From positions 26,615 to 90,614 of the forward strand of contig JAHRYP010000009.1 in assembly GCA_020622105.1 (NCBI GenBank): 64,000 nucleotides of DNA. The letters run 5' to 3'. Positions 20,216-29,087 of this stretch are shown in pieces (the stretch's first letter is position 1; every line of letters begins with the position of its first letter). A program made the translations under genes and the position numbers. Below the pieces are notes generated by a model. The model had not been told where the DNA came from. It searched no databases and was given only the letters and a program-made list of their open reading frames with translations. The DNA is from Methylotenera sp. GTDB lineage: Bacteria; Pseudomonadota; Gammaproteobacteria; Burkholderiales; Methylophilaceae.

Positions 20216-21397
20216 TAATAGCACTATCGGCACGTCCGTTTGTTGAGGCTGCAGTTAAAGCTGGTTACGCCATATTCGCAATAGATGCATTCGCTGATGC
20301 ACAGACTGTAGCTTTGGCTGACAAGGCTATAACGGTTGCGTATGGCAGGCGGGGCTTTGATGCGGATGGGGTGTTGGCCGCTGTTGATACGCTGAACTTA
20401 AGCCAGTTTGCCGGATTTGTTTATGGCAGTGGTTTTGAGGCGCAGCCGGAGTTACTAGTCAAACTAGCTGCAAAGTTACCCCTGATCGGCAATTGTCCCG
20501 ACACTGTTGCAGCCGTTAAAACCCCAGCTGTTTTTTTTGCAGCATTACAGCAGCTGAATATTAATCATCCCGGCGTGTGTTATGCATATTCTGAAACGCA
20601 TGCAAACGATTATCTGATCAAGTTCGCCGGAGGTAGTGGCGGCATGCATATACGTTCATCTAACTCGCACGCCTGTTTGCTTGCGGAGGATTATTACCAG
20701 CAGAAAATTAATGGGCGGCCGGTGTCATTGTTATTTTTCGCTGATAAGCATCATATTGAAGTGATTGGTTTTAATGAGCAGTGGTTGAGTCCATCAGTGG
20801 TTGCTCCATTCCGTTATGGCGGGGCTGTAAGCAATGCGGAATTCTCGCCCAGTGTTCAGCAGCAGTTGATTAATGCCGCGCAAAAATTGACCAGAATTTG
20901 GTTTGCTGGGTCTTAATAGTCTGGATGCAATTGTGGATGAGACTGCCAATCCAGCCTGGGCGGATGGTCAGGTGTTTGTTCTGGAAATCAACCCCAGGTT
21001 AAGTGCAACGTTCGATTTATATAGCTGTGCCAAACGCAACCTATTTAAGCGGCACGTTGACGTTTGTTTAAATCAATATGGCTTGAATCAAAATGCAGCC
21101 TATCAATTGGATCTAAAGTGCAAAGCGCATGCAATCGTTTATGCTGCGGAACAAATAGCATTGTCAGCGCCTGTGCTGTGGCCGGACTGGGTCATAGATA
21201 CTCCACAGTTGAGTGAAAAGATACTCAGGATATCTAACGGCGAGCCTGTTTGTACGGTGCTTGCCTATGCTGATAGTGCAGAAGCTGCAAAAAAAATAGC
21301 GCAGAGTAGAGTTGAAATAATACAAAATTTATTACAATCACTTAATCAAGATTGTTGCACGGATGACTGCGTTAATATATCCGTGTACATCCACTAA
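20215..21397 (+). pseudogene. ATP-grasp protein of the H4MPT-linked C1 cluster (Orf5-like), frameshifted near 20894-20902
   Basis: Upstream in-frame IIALSARPFVEAAVKAGYAIFAIDAFADAQT precedes the ATG at 20314; LTRI continues in another frame as FGLLGLNSLDAIVDETANPAWADGQVFVLEINPRLSATFDLY. Confidence 0.75.
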
Positions 21398-21431
21398 TTA
21401 AAAAAATTTGGCAGCAAATAAAAGGATAACA

Positions 21432-22412
21432 GTGCAAAACATTCAGGCATCAGCATCATTAAAACAGCAAGCAAGTGTTAATCAGCTTGCGGCACCTTTA
21501 ATTAGTCAATTATTAGCGCAAGCAAATACGCTGCAGCTTGGCGTCTCGAAGCATGAATCCGGCTGTACTATTGTCGATGCAGGCATTCAACACGCGGGTA
21601 GCGCGGAAGCTGGCAGGCTGATTGCTGAAATATGTATGGGTGGCCTTGGTCGTGTTGCCTTGCAAGCTGATGACCGCTTTTCTGGCTGGACTGAGGCGGT
21701 TGCTGTGACTTCTACGTCTCCGGTGCTGGCTTGCCTTGCCAGCCAATATGCAGGTTGGGCATTGAGCCATGAAAAGTTTTTCTCATTGGGTTCTGGCCCG
21801 GCACGTGCATTGGCGCAGCGTGAAGATTTATTCAAAGAGCTGGCTTATGTTGATAGCGCGAGCAGTACTTGCATTGTGCTGGAAACTGACAAAGTGCCCC
21901 CGCTACAGGTGATTGAAAAGATTGTGCGTGATACCAAAGTGACACCTGAAAATCTAACAATTATTCTAACGCCAACCAGTAGTATTGCAGGTGTGGTGCA
22001 GATTGTTGGTCGCGTACTTGAAGTAGCGTTGCACAAAGCGCATACACTGCATTTTCCGCTGGAAAACATTGTCAGCGGTTCCGGCTTGGCTGTGCTGCCG
22101 CCGGTAGCTAAAGACTTTATGACGGCGATGGGACGCACCAACGATGCAATTTTGTTTGGTGGCTATGTGCATCTGCAAGTACGTGGCGACGATGCAGCTG
22201 CTGCAAAATTGGCTGCTGATCTGCCTAGTAGTGCTTCAAAAGATTACGGTAAAACCTTTGCCGAGGTATTCAAATTCTACGAAATGGACTTTTATAAGAT
22301 TGACCCCATGCTGTTCAGCCCTGCCAAAGTCACTATTACCAACGTAGATACTGGTCATGTATTTGAGGGTGGATATCTGAATGCGGATTTAATCAATCTT
22401 TCATTCTCTTGA
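21432..22412 (+). CDS. mch: methenyltetrahydromethanopterin cyclohydrolase
   Basis: VNQLAAPLISQLL, DAGIQHAGSAEAGRLIAEICMGGLG, SSTCIVLETDKVPP; GTG start at 21432 with AAAGGA upstream preferred over TTG at 21408. Confidence 0.93.
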   Translation: MQNIQASASLKQQASVNQLAAPLISQLLAQANTLQLGVSKHESGCTIVDAGIQHAGSAEAGRLIAEICMGGLGRVALQADDRFSGWTEAVAVTSTSPVLACLASQYAGWALSHEKFFSLGSGPARALAQREDLFKELAYVDSASSTCIVLETDKVPPLQVIEKIVRDTKVTPENLTIILTPTSSIAGVVQIVGRVLEVALHKAHTLHFPLENIVSGSGLAVLPPVAKDFMTAMGRTNDAILFGGYVHLQVRGDDAAAAKLAADLPSSASKDYGKTFAEVFKFYEMDFYKIDPMLFSPAKVTITNVDTGHVFEGGYLNADLINLSFS

Positions 22413-22431
22413 ATCGTTTCAGGCCAATTGC

Positions 22432-23340
22432 GTGCGCATTCCTATTTTTACTGACGATGCCGGCTGGCAGGGCGCCCAGCTCAAACAAGCTTTTGCCAAG
22501 CGCAGCGTAGAGGCGGTTTTTGTCTCGTTGCAGGATTGTGTCATCAATCTGGCACAGCAGATTCCAAATATTCAAATTCCGCATTTCGATACACTGCCGC
22601 CAGCTGCTTTTGTGCGCGGCGTTGCTGGCGGCACCTTGCAGCAGGTGATTACACGCCTGAATGTGCTGCATATGCTGACGCGGCAGGGTGTGCGTATCTA
22701 CAACCAGGCGCAGGCGATTGAGCGCACTGTAGATAAAGCTATGACCAGTTTTTTGCTGCGTATGCATGGCGTGGCTACTCCTGCCACCTGGGTGTGCGAA
22801 TCAAGAGCGCACATGGAAACTATTCGCCAGCAGGCTGCAAGCGATGACCAACAGTTGGTGCTTAAACCTTTATTTGGCTCGCAGGGGCAAGGCGTACGTA
22901 AACTGTTGCACAGTGAACCTTTGCCAGTGCCTATGCAGCAGTATGTAGATGGCGTTTACTATCTGCAGCAATTAATTGAGACTGCAGATAAGCCACATGA
23001 CTATCGCGTATTCGTGATTGGCGGCAAGGTGGTTGCTGCGATGAAACGTCAGGGTGAAAGCTGGGTTAATAACGTGGCGTCCGGTGGACGCTGTGAAGCG
23101 ATACAGCCAAGCCGGCAGATGCAAGCTTTAGCTTTAAGCGCAGCGCAAGCGGTAGATATAGACTACTGTGGTGTGGATATTATTCAGGCTGCAAATGGTG
23201 ACTATTATGTGCTGGAGGTCAATAGTATCCCAGCATGGCGCGGCTTGCAGGGCGTGACGGATTTTAATATCGCAGAAGTACTGGTCGATGATTTTTTATC
23301 TCAATTGGAATCTTCAACCGTAAGATGCGTTCAGTCATAA
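22432..23340 (+). CDS. RimK-like ATP-grasp ligase of the H4MPT cluster (Orf7-like)
   Basis: RiMK-type ATP-grasp: LVLKPLFGSQGQGVRKL, DYRVFVIGGKVVAAMKR, YYVLEVNSIPAWRGLQGVT; between mch and a citG-like gene. Confidence 0.85.
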   Translation: MRIPIFTDDAGWQGAQLKQAFAKRSVEAVFVSLQDCVINLAQQIPNIQIPHFDTLPPAAFVRGVAGGTLQQVITRLNVLHMLTRQGVRIYNQAQAIERTVDKAMTSFLLRMHGVATPATWVCESRAHMETIRQQAASDDQQLVLKPLFGSQGQGVRKLLHSEPLPVPMQQYVDGVYYLQQLIETADKPHDYRVFVIGGKVVAAMKRQGESWVNNVASGGRCEAIQPSRQMQALALSAAQAVDIDYCGVDIIQAANGDYYVLEVNSIPAWRGLQGVTDFNIAEVLVDDFLSQLESSTVRCVQS

Positions 23341-23349
23341 GGAAGTGTA

Positions 23350-24198
23350 ATGGGCCTTAAAAAATTTACGTCTGCGCAATTAGCCAAAGCCTATAAAACA
23401 GCCTGCATGGCAGAGTTGCAGGCCTTAAAGCCAGGTAATGTACATGCATTTGCCGATGGTCACGGCATGACTGTTCATGACTTTATCAAGAGTGCAGAAG
23501 TGACGGCGGAGATTATTACCAGGCCGGATTTAAGTCTCGGGGAGCGCATTTTTTACGCGGCAGAAGCCACAAAAAATGTGGTCGGTCAAAATACCAATCT
23601 AGGCGTATTGCTGCTGTGTGCGCCTATTATAGAGGCGGCATTGCAACTGACTGACGGGCAGACATTAAGGCAGAGCCTACATGAGACCTTGTTGCAACTT
23701 ACTGTGAGTGATGCTGAGTATGTGTCAAGAGCGATTGTACTGGCGAGCCCCGGAGGTTTGGGAAGTGCTGCAGAATACGATGTGCGAGATATACCAAGTG
23801 TTAGCCTGCTGAAAATGATGAGTGCCGCACAAGGTAGAGACCGTATTGCATGGCAGTATGCCAATAACTTTTACGACATCATGGAGTTTGGTTGGCCTCG
23901 CTATGCTGATGCCATGATTAAGTGGGCAAACCCGGCATGGTCTGCCACAGCGTTATATCTGGCTTATTTGGCGCATTATCCTGATACGCATGTTGTACGT
24001 AAATTCGGTGACGCTTTCGCTGAAGGTTTAAAGCAGGAGGCTGCTGAGTTTGAACGGATGCACAGTGCAGCAGAGAATCCTAAGCTGGTACAAAAAAGGC
24101 TGCTAGACTGGGATGCCTCGCTTAAATTGCGTGGTATTAATCCGGGTACCAGTGCTGATCTGACTGTGGCAACGCTTCTGGTAAGCGAGTTGATATAG
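23350..24198 (+). CDS. triphosphoribosyl-dephospho-CoA synthase (CitG/MdcB) family protein
   Basis: CMAELQALKPGNVHAFADGHGMTVHDFIKSAEV, GQNTNLGVLLLCAPI, ASPGGLGSAAEYDV; no citrate lyase or malonate decarboxylase genes nearby. Confidence 0.82.
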   Translation: MGLKKFTSAQLAKAYKTACMAELQALKPGNVHAFADGHGMTVHDFIKSAEVTAEIITRPDLSLGERIFYAAEATKNVVGQNTNLGVLLLCAPIIEAALQLTDGQTLRQSLHETLLQLTVSDAEYVSRAIVLASPGGLGSAAEYDVRDIPSVSLLKMMSAAQGRDRIAWQYANNFYDIMEFGWPRYADAMIKWANPAWSATALYLAYLAHYPDTHVVRKFGDAFAEGLKQEAAEFERMHSAAENPKLVQKRLLDWDASLKLRGINPGTSADLTVATLLVSELI

Positions 24199-24542
24199 CA
24201 GTTTTTTAAGATCACATATCAGTGGTCATCATGTGATTGATATTCCGTGTAGGGTTGACCGAGATTGTTTTTGCTTACTTTGTACATTACAATGAATTTA
24301 ACTTGATGCAATTAAGATTCCAGCCCCTAATTCGGAATCTGGGTGCTTAACTCATCTGCTTTTCAGTTATTGGGGAAATAATTTAAAAGCAGATTGGGGT
24401 GTGAGCTGAAACTTATAATTTCATGGCAGTGTTATATTAAAAATATGCATTGTTTTGATTATGCCCTGAATTTCGTTGGACAAATGAGTTTTGCAAGTAA
24501 GGCTTTAAAATAAGAACTAATGCGAAAGTTAAAACTATAAAA

Positions 24543-25229
24543 ATGAAAATAGCTTTGTTAGATGATGATTTAGCCTATGCCGGGATTGTGATTGAGTGGT
24601 TGGAGGAGGCTGGTTTCAAGGTTGACCACTTTAAGTCCGGTCTGGATTTTGTTCGCAAGTATCCACACGAGCACTATGACCTTTGTATCTTTGATTGGGG
24701 ACTGCCGGATATGGAAGGCCCTGATGTCATGGTTAGCCTCAAGTTGCGTGCTAATAAACTGCCACCTCTTATATTTCTTACTGGCCATTCTGAAGAGCAG
24801 GATATTGTTCGTGTGATAGATGCAGGAGCTGATGACTATGTGGTTAAGCCGGCAAGTCGTGCCATATTGCTGGCGCGAGTCAATGCTTTATTAAGACGTG
24901 CAAACCCACAGCCGAATAATGATCCATGCCTTGAATTTGGATCACTAAAGTTTGATACCAAGTTGCGTCTGGCCAGTATGGGCGGTGAGGATTTCAAGCT
25001 TACTGATAAGGAATTTGACTTGGCGTTATACTTCATGAAGAATGAAGGCGTGTTGCTATCAAGGTCACATTTGATGCAAGTAGTATGGGGCGCGTCACCG
25101 GATATAGAAACACGCAAGGTCGATGTGCATGTCAGTCATTTGCGAACCAAGTTAAAACTCACGCCGGAACATGGATGGAAGCTGACCTCTATTTATCAAC
25201 AGGGTTACAGACTTGAACGTAGTAGTTAA
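24543..25229 (+). CDS. OmpR-family response regulator
   Basis: LLDDDLAYAGIV receiver, CIFDWGLPD phosphoacceptor, KPASRAILLARVNALLRR, winged-helix C-terminus VDVHVSHLRTKL. Confidence 0.92.
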   Translation: MKIALLDDDLAYAGIVIEWLEEAGFKVDHFKSGLDFVRKYPHEHYDLCIFDWGLPDMEGPDVMVSLKLRANKLPPLIFLTGHSEEQDIVRVIDAGADDYVVKPASRAILLARVNALLRRANPQPNNDPCLEFGSLKFDTKLRLASMGGEDFKLTDKEFDLALYFMKNEGVLLSRSHLMQVVWGASPDIETRKVDVHVSHLRTKLKLTPEHGWKLTSIYQQGYRLERSS

Positions 25230-25298
25230 CCCAAATTGCCTTTGACCGCTTGATTCATTTGTAACTGGCAGTGTCAGTATGGTGATTAAATAAACCTC

Positions 25299-26537
25299 AT
25301 GCAATTTAAAGACCGCATTCTTATCATGACAATGATTGGGCTATTTGCCTGTCTGCTTGTCGTAAGTATTGAGTTTAACACCCACATATTCTCTGCAATC
25401 GTCGACAATAAATCAGTAATACATGCGCCGGTCTGGTTGACGTGTTTGATCACGATTGCTCTGGCGGTGCTGCCCTTATTCTGGTTTCACAAACTGTCAC
25501 CTGTCTATAGTCTTCTTAGCATCTGTGTTTACATCATAGCTATTGTTTCTCTGGTATTTGCTGCTGCATACTTTTTTAAAGTATGGGTGCCGCCAACGGG
25601 TTTAATTTTGATAACACTACTTGCATACCCTTTATGGAGTTGTAGCAAGCTTAATGCTGCGCAGGCTGCGTTAGATCAGGCATTGCAGAATTTACAGGAT
25701 GAACTTGCCAGGTTGGGAATGGAACAGGAGATGGAATCGTCTCATAGCGACGAAGATCCGCAGCAGGCACGCATTCATAAATTAGCGTTAACAGCCAAGC
25801 ACTTACGTGATATGCATAAATCCAGAAGTGATACTCTCATTTTTATTTCTCATGATATTCGTTCGCCATTAGGCGCCGCAATGCTGCTACTGGATAAGTT
25901 CGAACATAATAAATATTCGGTGCGCATGAGGCAATTGCTGGAACGTGCACACACGATGGCAGAAGGTTTTTTACAGGCATCTCGTGCAGAAATGTCTGAT
26001 GTGAACAAATTTCATGTACTGGATATGGTGAGTTTAACGCAGCAGGTCGTTGATGATGCTTATGAGCTATTAGCAACTAAAGGCATTGTTCTGAAAATGG
26101 ACCATGCGCAAGATAATGTTTGGGTAAGAGGTGACTTCGGACTTTTGTTCAGGGCGGTGTCTAATATTTTGCTGAATGCGATTAATTACTCTCCTGCGGG
26201 CTCTGTGATTAAGATCGTTATAGAAAATGATGAAGTAGCCCTGCGTTTGAAAGTGATTGATCAGGGCCCAGGTATTCCTGAAGACAAAATCCAAAAGCTA
26301 TTTAAACGCTTCAGTCGTGTAGAAAGTGAGTCTCAGGATCAGAACGGCAGTGGCCTCGGCCTGTATTTTGTCGGAATCACCATCAGGAAACATCGTGGCA
26401 CCGTCTCAGCAGCCAATATCAACAGCCAAGGTGCAGAGTTTGTAATTACGCTGCCACTCGAGCGTAGAAAAAGTAATCTCGCGGTTACTGATGATAGAAG
26501 AGTTAAACCAGAGTCTACATTTGAGGACACCATATAA
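25299..26537 (+). CDS. membrane sensor histidine kinase
   Basis: Multiple N-terminal TM helices; H-box ISHDIRSPLGAAMLLL; N-box NILLNAINYSP; DQGPGIPEDKIQKLFKRFSR; GSGLGLYFV. Confidence 0.92.
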   Translation: MQFKDRILIMTMIGLFACLLVVSIEFNTHIFSAIVDNKSVIHAPVWLTCLITIALAVLPLFWFHKLSPVYSLLSICVYIIAIVSLVFAAAYFFKVWVPPTGLILITLLAYPLWSCSKLNAAQAALDQALQNLQDELARLGMEQEMESSHSDEDPQQARIHKLALTAKHLRDMHKSRSDTLIFISHDIRSPLGAAMLLLDKFEHNKYSVRMRQLLERAHTMAEGFLQASRAEMSDVNKFHVLDMVSLTQQVVDDAYELLATKGIVLKMDHAQDNVWVRGDFGLLFRAVSNILLNAINYSPAGSVIKIVIENDEVALRLKVIDQGPGIPEDKIQKLFKRFSRVESESQDQNGSGLGLYFVGITIRKHRGTVSAANINSQGAEFVITLPLERRKSNLAVTDDRRVKPESTFEDTI

Positions 26538-26609
26538 TTTTTAAGATATAATCTTGGTCTTGATTTTGTGTAAGACTGTTGTATTCGAATAATTTTTAGG
26601 AGGCATGTA

Positions 26610-27560
26610 ATGGCTACTTTATTAGAGCAATTAAAAACTATGACCACAATCGTGGCAGATACAGGTGATGTTGAAGCAATTAAAGCGGTTAAACCATACG
26701 ACGCGACAACCAACCCATCATTATTGTTAAAAGCAAGCCAATTGCCACAATACGCTCCATTGATCGAGACTGCGATTGCTTACGCAAAAGCACAAGGTGG
26801 TTCTAAAGAACAACAAATCGACAACGCTGCTGACAAACTGGCTGTATTGATCGGTATGGAAATCGTTAAAGAAGTGCCAGGCCGTATCTCAACTGAAGTT
26901 GATGCGCGTCTGTCATTCAATATTGATGCAATGGTGGCTAAAGGCCGTAAAATCATCAAATTGTACGAAGAAGCTGGCGTAGATAAAAGCCGCGTTCTGA
27001 TTAAATTGGCTTCAACCTGGGAAGGCATTAAAGCGGGCGAGATTCTTGAAAAAGAAGGCATCAACTGTAACCTGACATTGCTGTTCGGTTTCGGTCAGGC
27101 ACGTGCATGTGCTGAAGCTGGCGTATTCCTGATTTCACCATTCGTTGGCCGTATCCTTGACTGGTACAAAGCTAAAACTGGCGAGACATACACATCAGAA
27201 ACAGATCCAGGCGTATTGTCTGTGCGTAAAATCTACGCTTACTATAAAGAACACGGTTACAAAACTGTTGTGATGGGTGCTTCATTCCGTAACATCGGTG
27301 AAGTAACTGCTTTGGCAGGTTGTGATCGTTTGACTATCGCTCCAAACCTGTTGCAAGAGCTGGAAGCTACACAAGGCGAATTAACACGTGTGTTGGTTGA
27401 TGGCGGCGCTAAAACAGCTGCTCCAGCTAGATTGACAGAAGCTGAGTTCCGCTTTGCATTGAACGAAGATGCAATGGCAACTGAGAAATTAGCTGAAGGT
27501 ATTCGCGGTTTCGTTGTTGACCAAAACAAATTGGAAGCAGCATTAAGCGCAAAACTATAA
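26610..27560 (+). CDS. tal: transaldolase
   Basis: [69 protein letters not shown] Shine-Dalgarno. Confidence 0.96.
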   Translation: MATLLEQLKTMTTIVADTGDVEAIKAVKPYDATTNPSLLLKASQLPQYAPLIETAIAYAKAQGGSKEQQIDNAADKLAVLIGMEIVKEVPGRISTEVDARLSFNIDAMVAKGRKIIKLYEEAGVDKSRVLIKLASTWEGIKAGEILEKEGINCNLTLLFGFGQARACAEAGVFLISPFVGRILDWYKAKTGETYTSETDPGVLSVRKIYAYYKEHGYKTVVMGASFRNIGEVTALAGCDRLTIAPNLLQELEATQGELTRVLVDGGAKTAAPARLTEAEFRFALNEDAMATEKLAEGIRGFVVDQNKLEAALSAKL

Positions 27561-27584
27561 GCAAGTCATCGCTTGTAGGAAAAA

Positions 27585-27615
27585 AATTATTAATGCGTAA
27601 ACCGCATTAATAATT
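27585..27615. other. Perfect 13-bp inverted repeat (hairpin) between tal and hps
   Basis: AATTATTAATGCG-taaac-CGCATTAATAATT; no T-tract follows; right arm overlaps a TTGACA. Confidence 0.75.
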
Positions 27616-27642
27616 GACATAAATAGGCTAGGCATTTACTAT
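27614..27642 (+). promoter_or_regulatory. candidate sigma70-type promoter of hps
   Basis: TTGACA (27614-27619), 17-nt spacer, TACTAT (27637-27642). Confidence 0.55.
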
Positions 27643-27661
27643 AAGTGTCCAGTTTTTTTAG

Positions 27662-27690
27662 AGTGCTATTTTTCACAAGAAGATAGCACT
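27662..27690 (+). other. stem-loop in hps 5' leader
   Basis: AGTGCTAT (27662-27669) / ATAGCACT (27683-27690), 13-nt loop. Confidence 0.55.
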
Positions 27691-27732
27691 TCAAATTAGC
27701 AATATCTTAATATTAATAAACGGAGATACACC

Positions 27733-28365
27733 ATGGCATTAACCCAAATGGCATTAGATTCATTAGATTTCGACGCAACAGTTGCTTTGGCAACTACAGT
27801 TGCTCCACACGTGGACATCTTGGAAATCGGTACACCATGCATCAAGCACAACGGTATCAAATTGCTTGAAGTTTTGCGCGCTAAATTCCCAAACAACAAA
27901 ATCTTGGTTGACTTGAAAACAGCTGACGCTGGTTTCTACGAAGCTGAGCCATTCTTCAAAGCCGGTGCTGACATCGTTACTGTATTAGGTATTTCTGATA
28001 TCGGTACTATCAAAGGCGTAATTGATGTTGCTAACAAATACGGCAAAAAAGCACAAGTTGACTTGATCAACGTTGCTGACAAAGCTGCTGTTACTAAAGC
28101 AGTTGCTGCTGCTGGCGCGCACATCATTGGCGTTCACACTGGTTTAGACCAACAAGCTGCTGGTCAAACACCATTCGCTGACTTGGCTTTAGTTGCTGGT
28201 TTGAACTTAGGCGTTGAAATCTCAGTTGCTGGTGGCGTTAAAGCTGCTACAGCTAAACAAGTTGTTGACGCTGGTGCAACTATCGTTGTTGCTGGTGCTG
28301 CTATCTACGGCGCTGCTGATCCAGCTGCTGCAGCTGCAGAAATCACAGCTATCGTTCACGGTTAA
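27733..28365 (+). CDS. hps: 3-hexulose-6-phosphate synthase (RuMP pathway)
   Basis: HVDILEIGTPCIKHNGIKLLEVLR, ILVDLKTADAGFYEAEPFFKAGADIVTVLG; restricted codon usage consistent with high expression. Confidence 0.96.
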   Translation: MALTQMALDSLDFDATVALATTVAPHVDILEIGTPCIKHNGIKLLEVLRAKFPNNKILVDLKTADAGFYEAEPFFKAGADIVTVLGISDIGTIKGVIDVANKYGKKAQVDLINVADKAAVTKAVAAAGAHIIGVHTGLDQQAAGQTPFADLALVAGLNLGVEISVAGGVKAATAKQVVDAGATIVVAGAAIYGAADPAAAAAEITAIVHG

Positions 28366-28376
28366 TTCAACCTCTT

Positions 28377-28396
28377 TTCAATAAGTCATTATTGAA
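28377..28396. other. hairpin just downstream of hps stop
   Basis: TTCAATAA-gtca-TTATTGAA perfect 8-bp inverted repeat. Confidence 0.55.
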
Positions 28397-28404
28397 ATGA
28401 ACGA

Positions 28405-28445
28405 ATAAAAAATCCTGACTCAGCAATGGGTCGGGATTTTTTTTA
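28405..28445 (+). terminator. rho-independent terminator after hps
   Basis: AATCCTGACtcagcaatggGTCGGGATTTTTTTT stem plus T-tract. Confidence 0.75.
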
Positions 28446-28454
28446 TAAGATTTT

Positions 28455-28483
28455 TTGATTTAAAAAGTTAAACTAAATATAAG
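28455..28483 (+). promoter_or_regulatory. candidate sigma70-type promoter of phi
   Basis: TTGATT (28455-28460), 17-nt spacer, TATAAG (28478-28483), just downstream of the hps terminator. Confidence 0.5.
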
Positions 28484-28496
28484 AGAAGGACACATC

Positions 28497-29033
28497 ATGA
28501 GCAGTCAAGATTTGATTTTGGGTAGACTAACTACTATTTTGTCAGAAACAGATAACAGCAAAGCAGCTACTTTGTTGAAAATGGTTGAAGAAGCTGGCCG
28601 TACATTTATTGGTGGTGCTGGTCGTTCTCTGCTCGTATCACGTTTCTTTGCAATGCGTTTAGTGCACGCTGGCTACAACGTTAGCATGATTGGTGAAGTC
28701 GTTACTCCAGCAATCAAAGCGGGTGACTTGTTGATTCTGGTTTCTGGTTCAGGTGGTACAGAAACATTATTACCATTCGTTAAAAAAGCAAAATCAGTGG
28801 GTGCTAAGCTGGTTGTGATTTCAATGAAGAAATCTTCTGCAATGGCAGATGTTGCTGACTTGGTTGTTCAAATCGGTAACGACAACAGCTTCCCATTAAC
28901 TAAAGGCATGCCTATGGGCAGCCAATTTGAGCTTTCAACCTTGATTTTCCTTGAAGCAGCTATTGCAGACCTGATTTTTGCTAAAGGCTTGACTGAAGAA
29001 GGTATGCGCGCAATTCACGCTAACTTGGAATAA
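28497..29033 (+). CDS. phi: 6-phospho-3-hexuloisomerase (RuMP pathway)
   Basis: SIS-domain protein: GGAGRSLLVSRFFAMRLVHAGYNVSMIGEVVTPAI, GSGGTETLLPFVKKAK; follows hps. Confidence 0.95.
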   Translation: MSSQDLILGRLTTILSETDNSKAATLLKMVEEAGRTFIGGAGRSLLVSRFFAMRLVHAGYNVSMIGEVVTPAIKAGDLLILVSGSGGTETLLPFVKKAKSVGAKLVVISMKKSSAMADVADLVVQIGNDNSFPLTKGMPMGSQFELSTLIFLEAAIADLIFAKGLTEEGMRAIHANLE

Positions 29034-29060
29034 TAGTTTTTAGTAAACAATAGTTTGATT

Positions 29061-29087
29061 AAAGCCCGGCAACTGTCGGGCTTTTTT
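29061..29087 (+). terminator. rho-independent terminator after phi, abutting the stop of the convergent hisA-like gene
   Basis: AAAGCCCGGCaactGTCGGGCTTTTTT. Confidence 0.85.
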
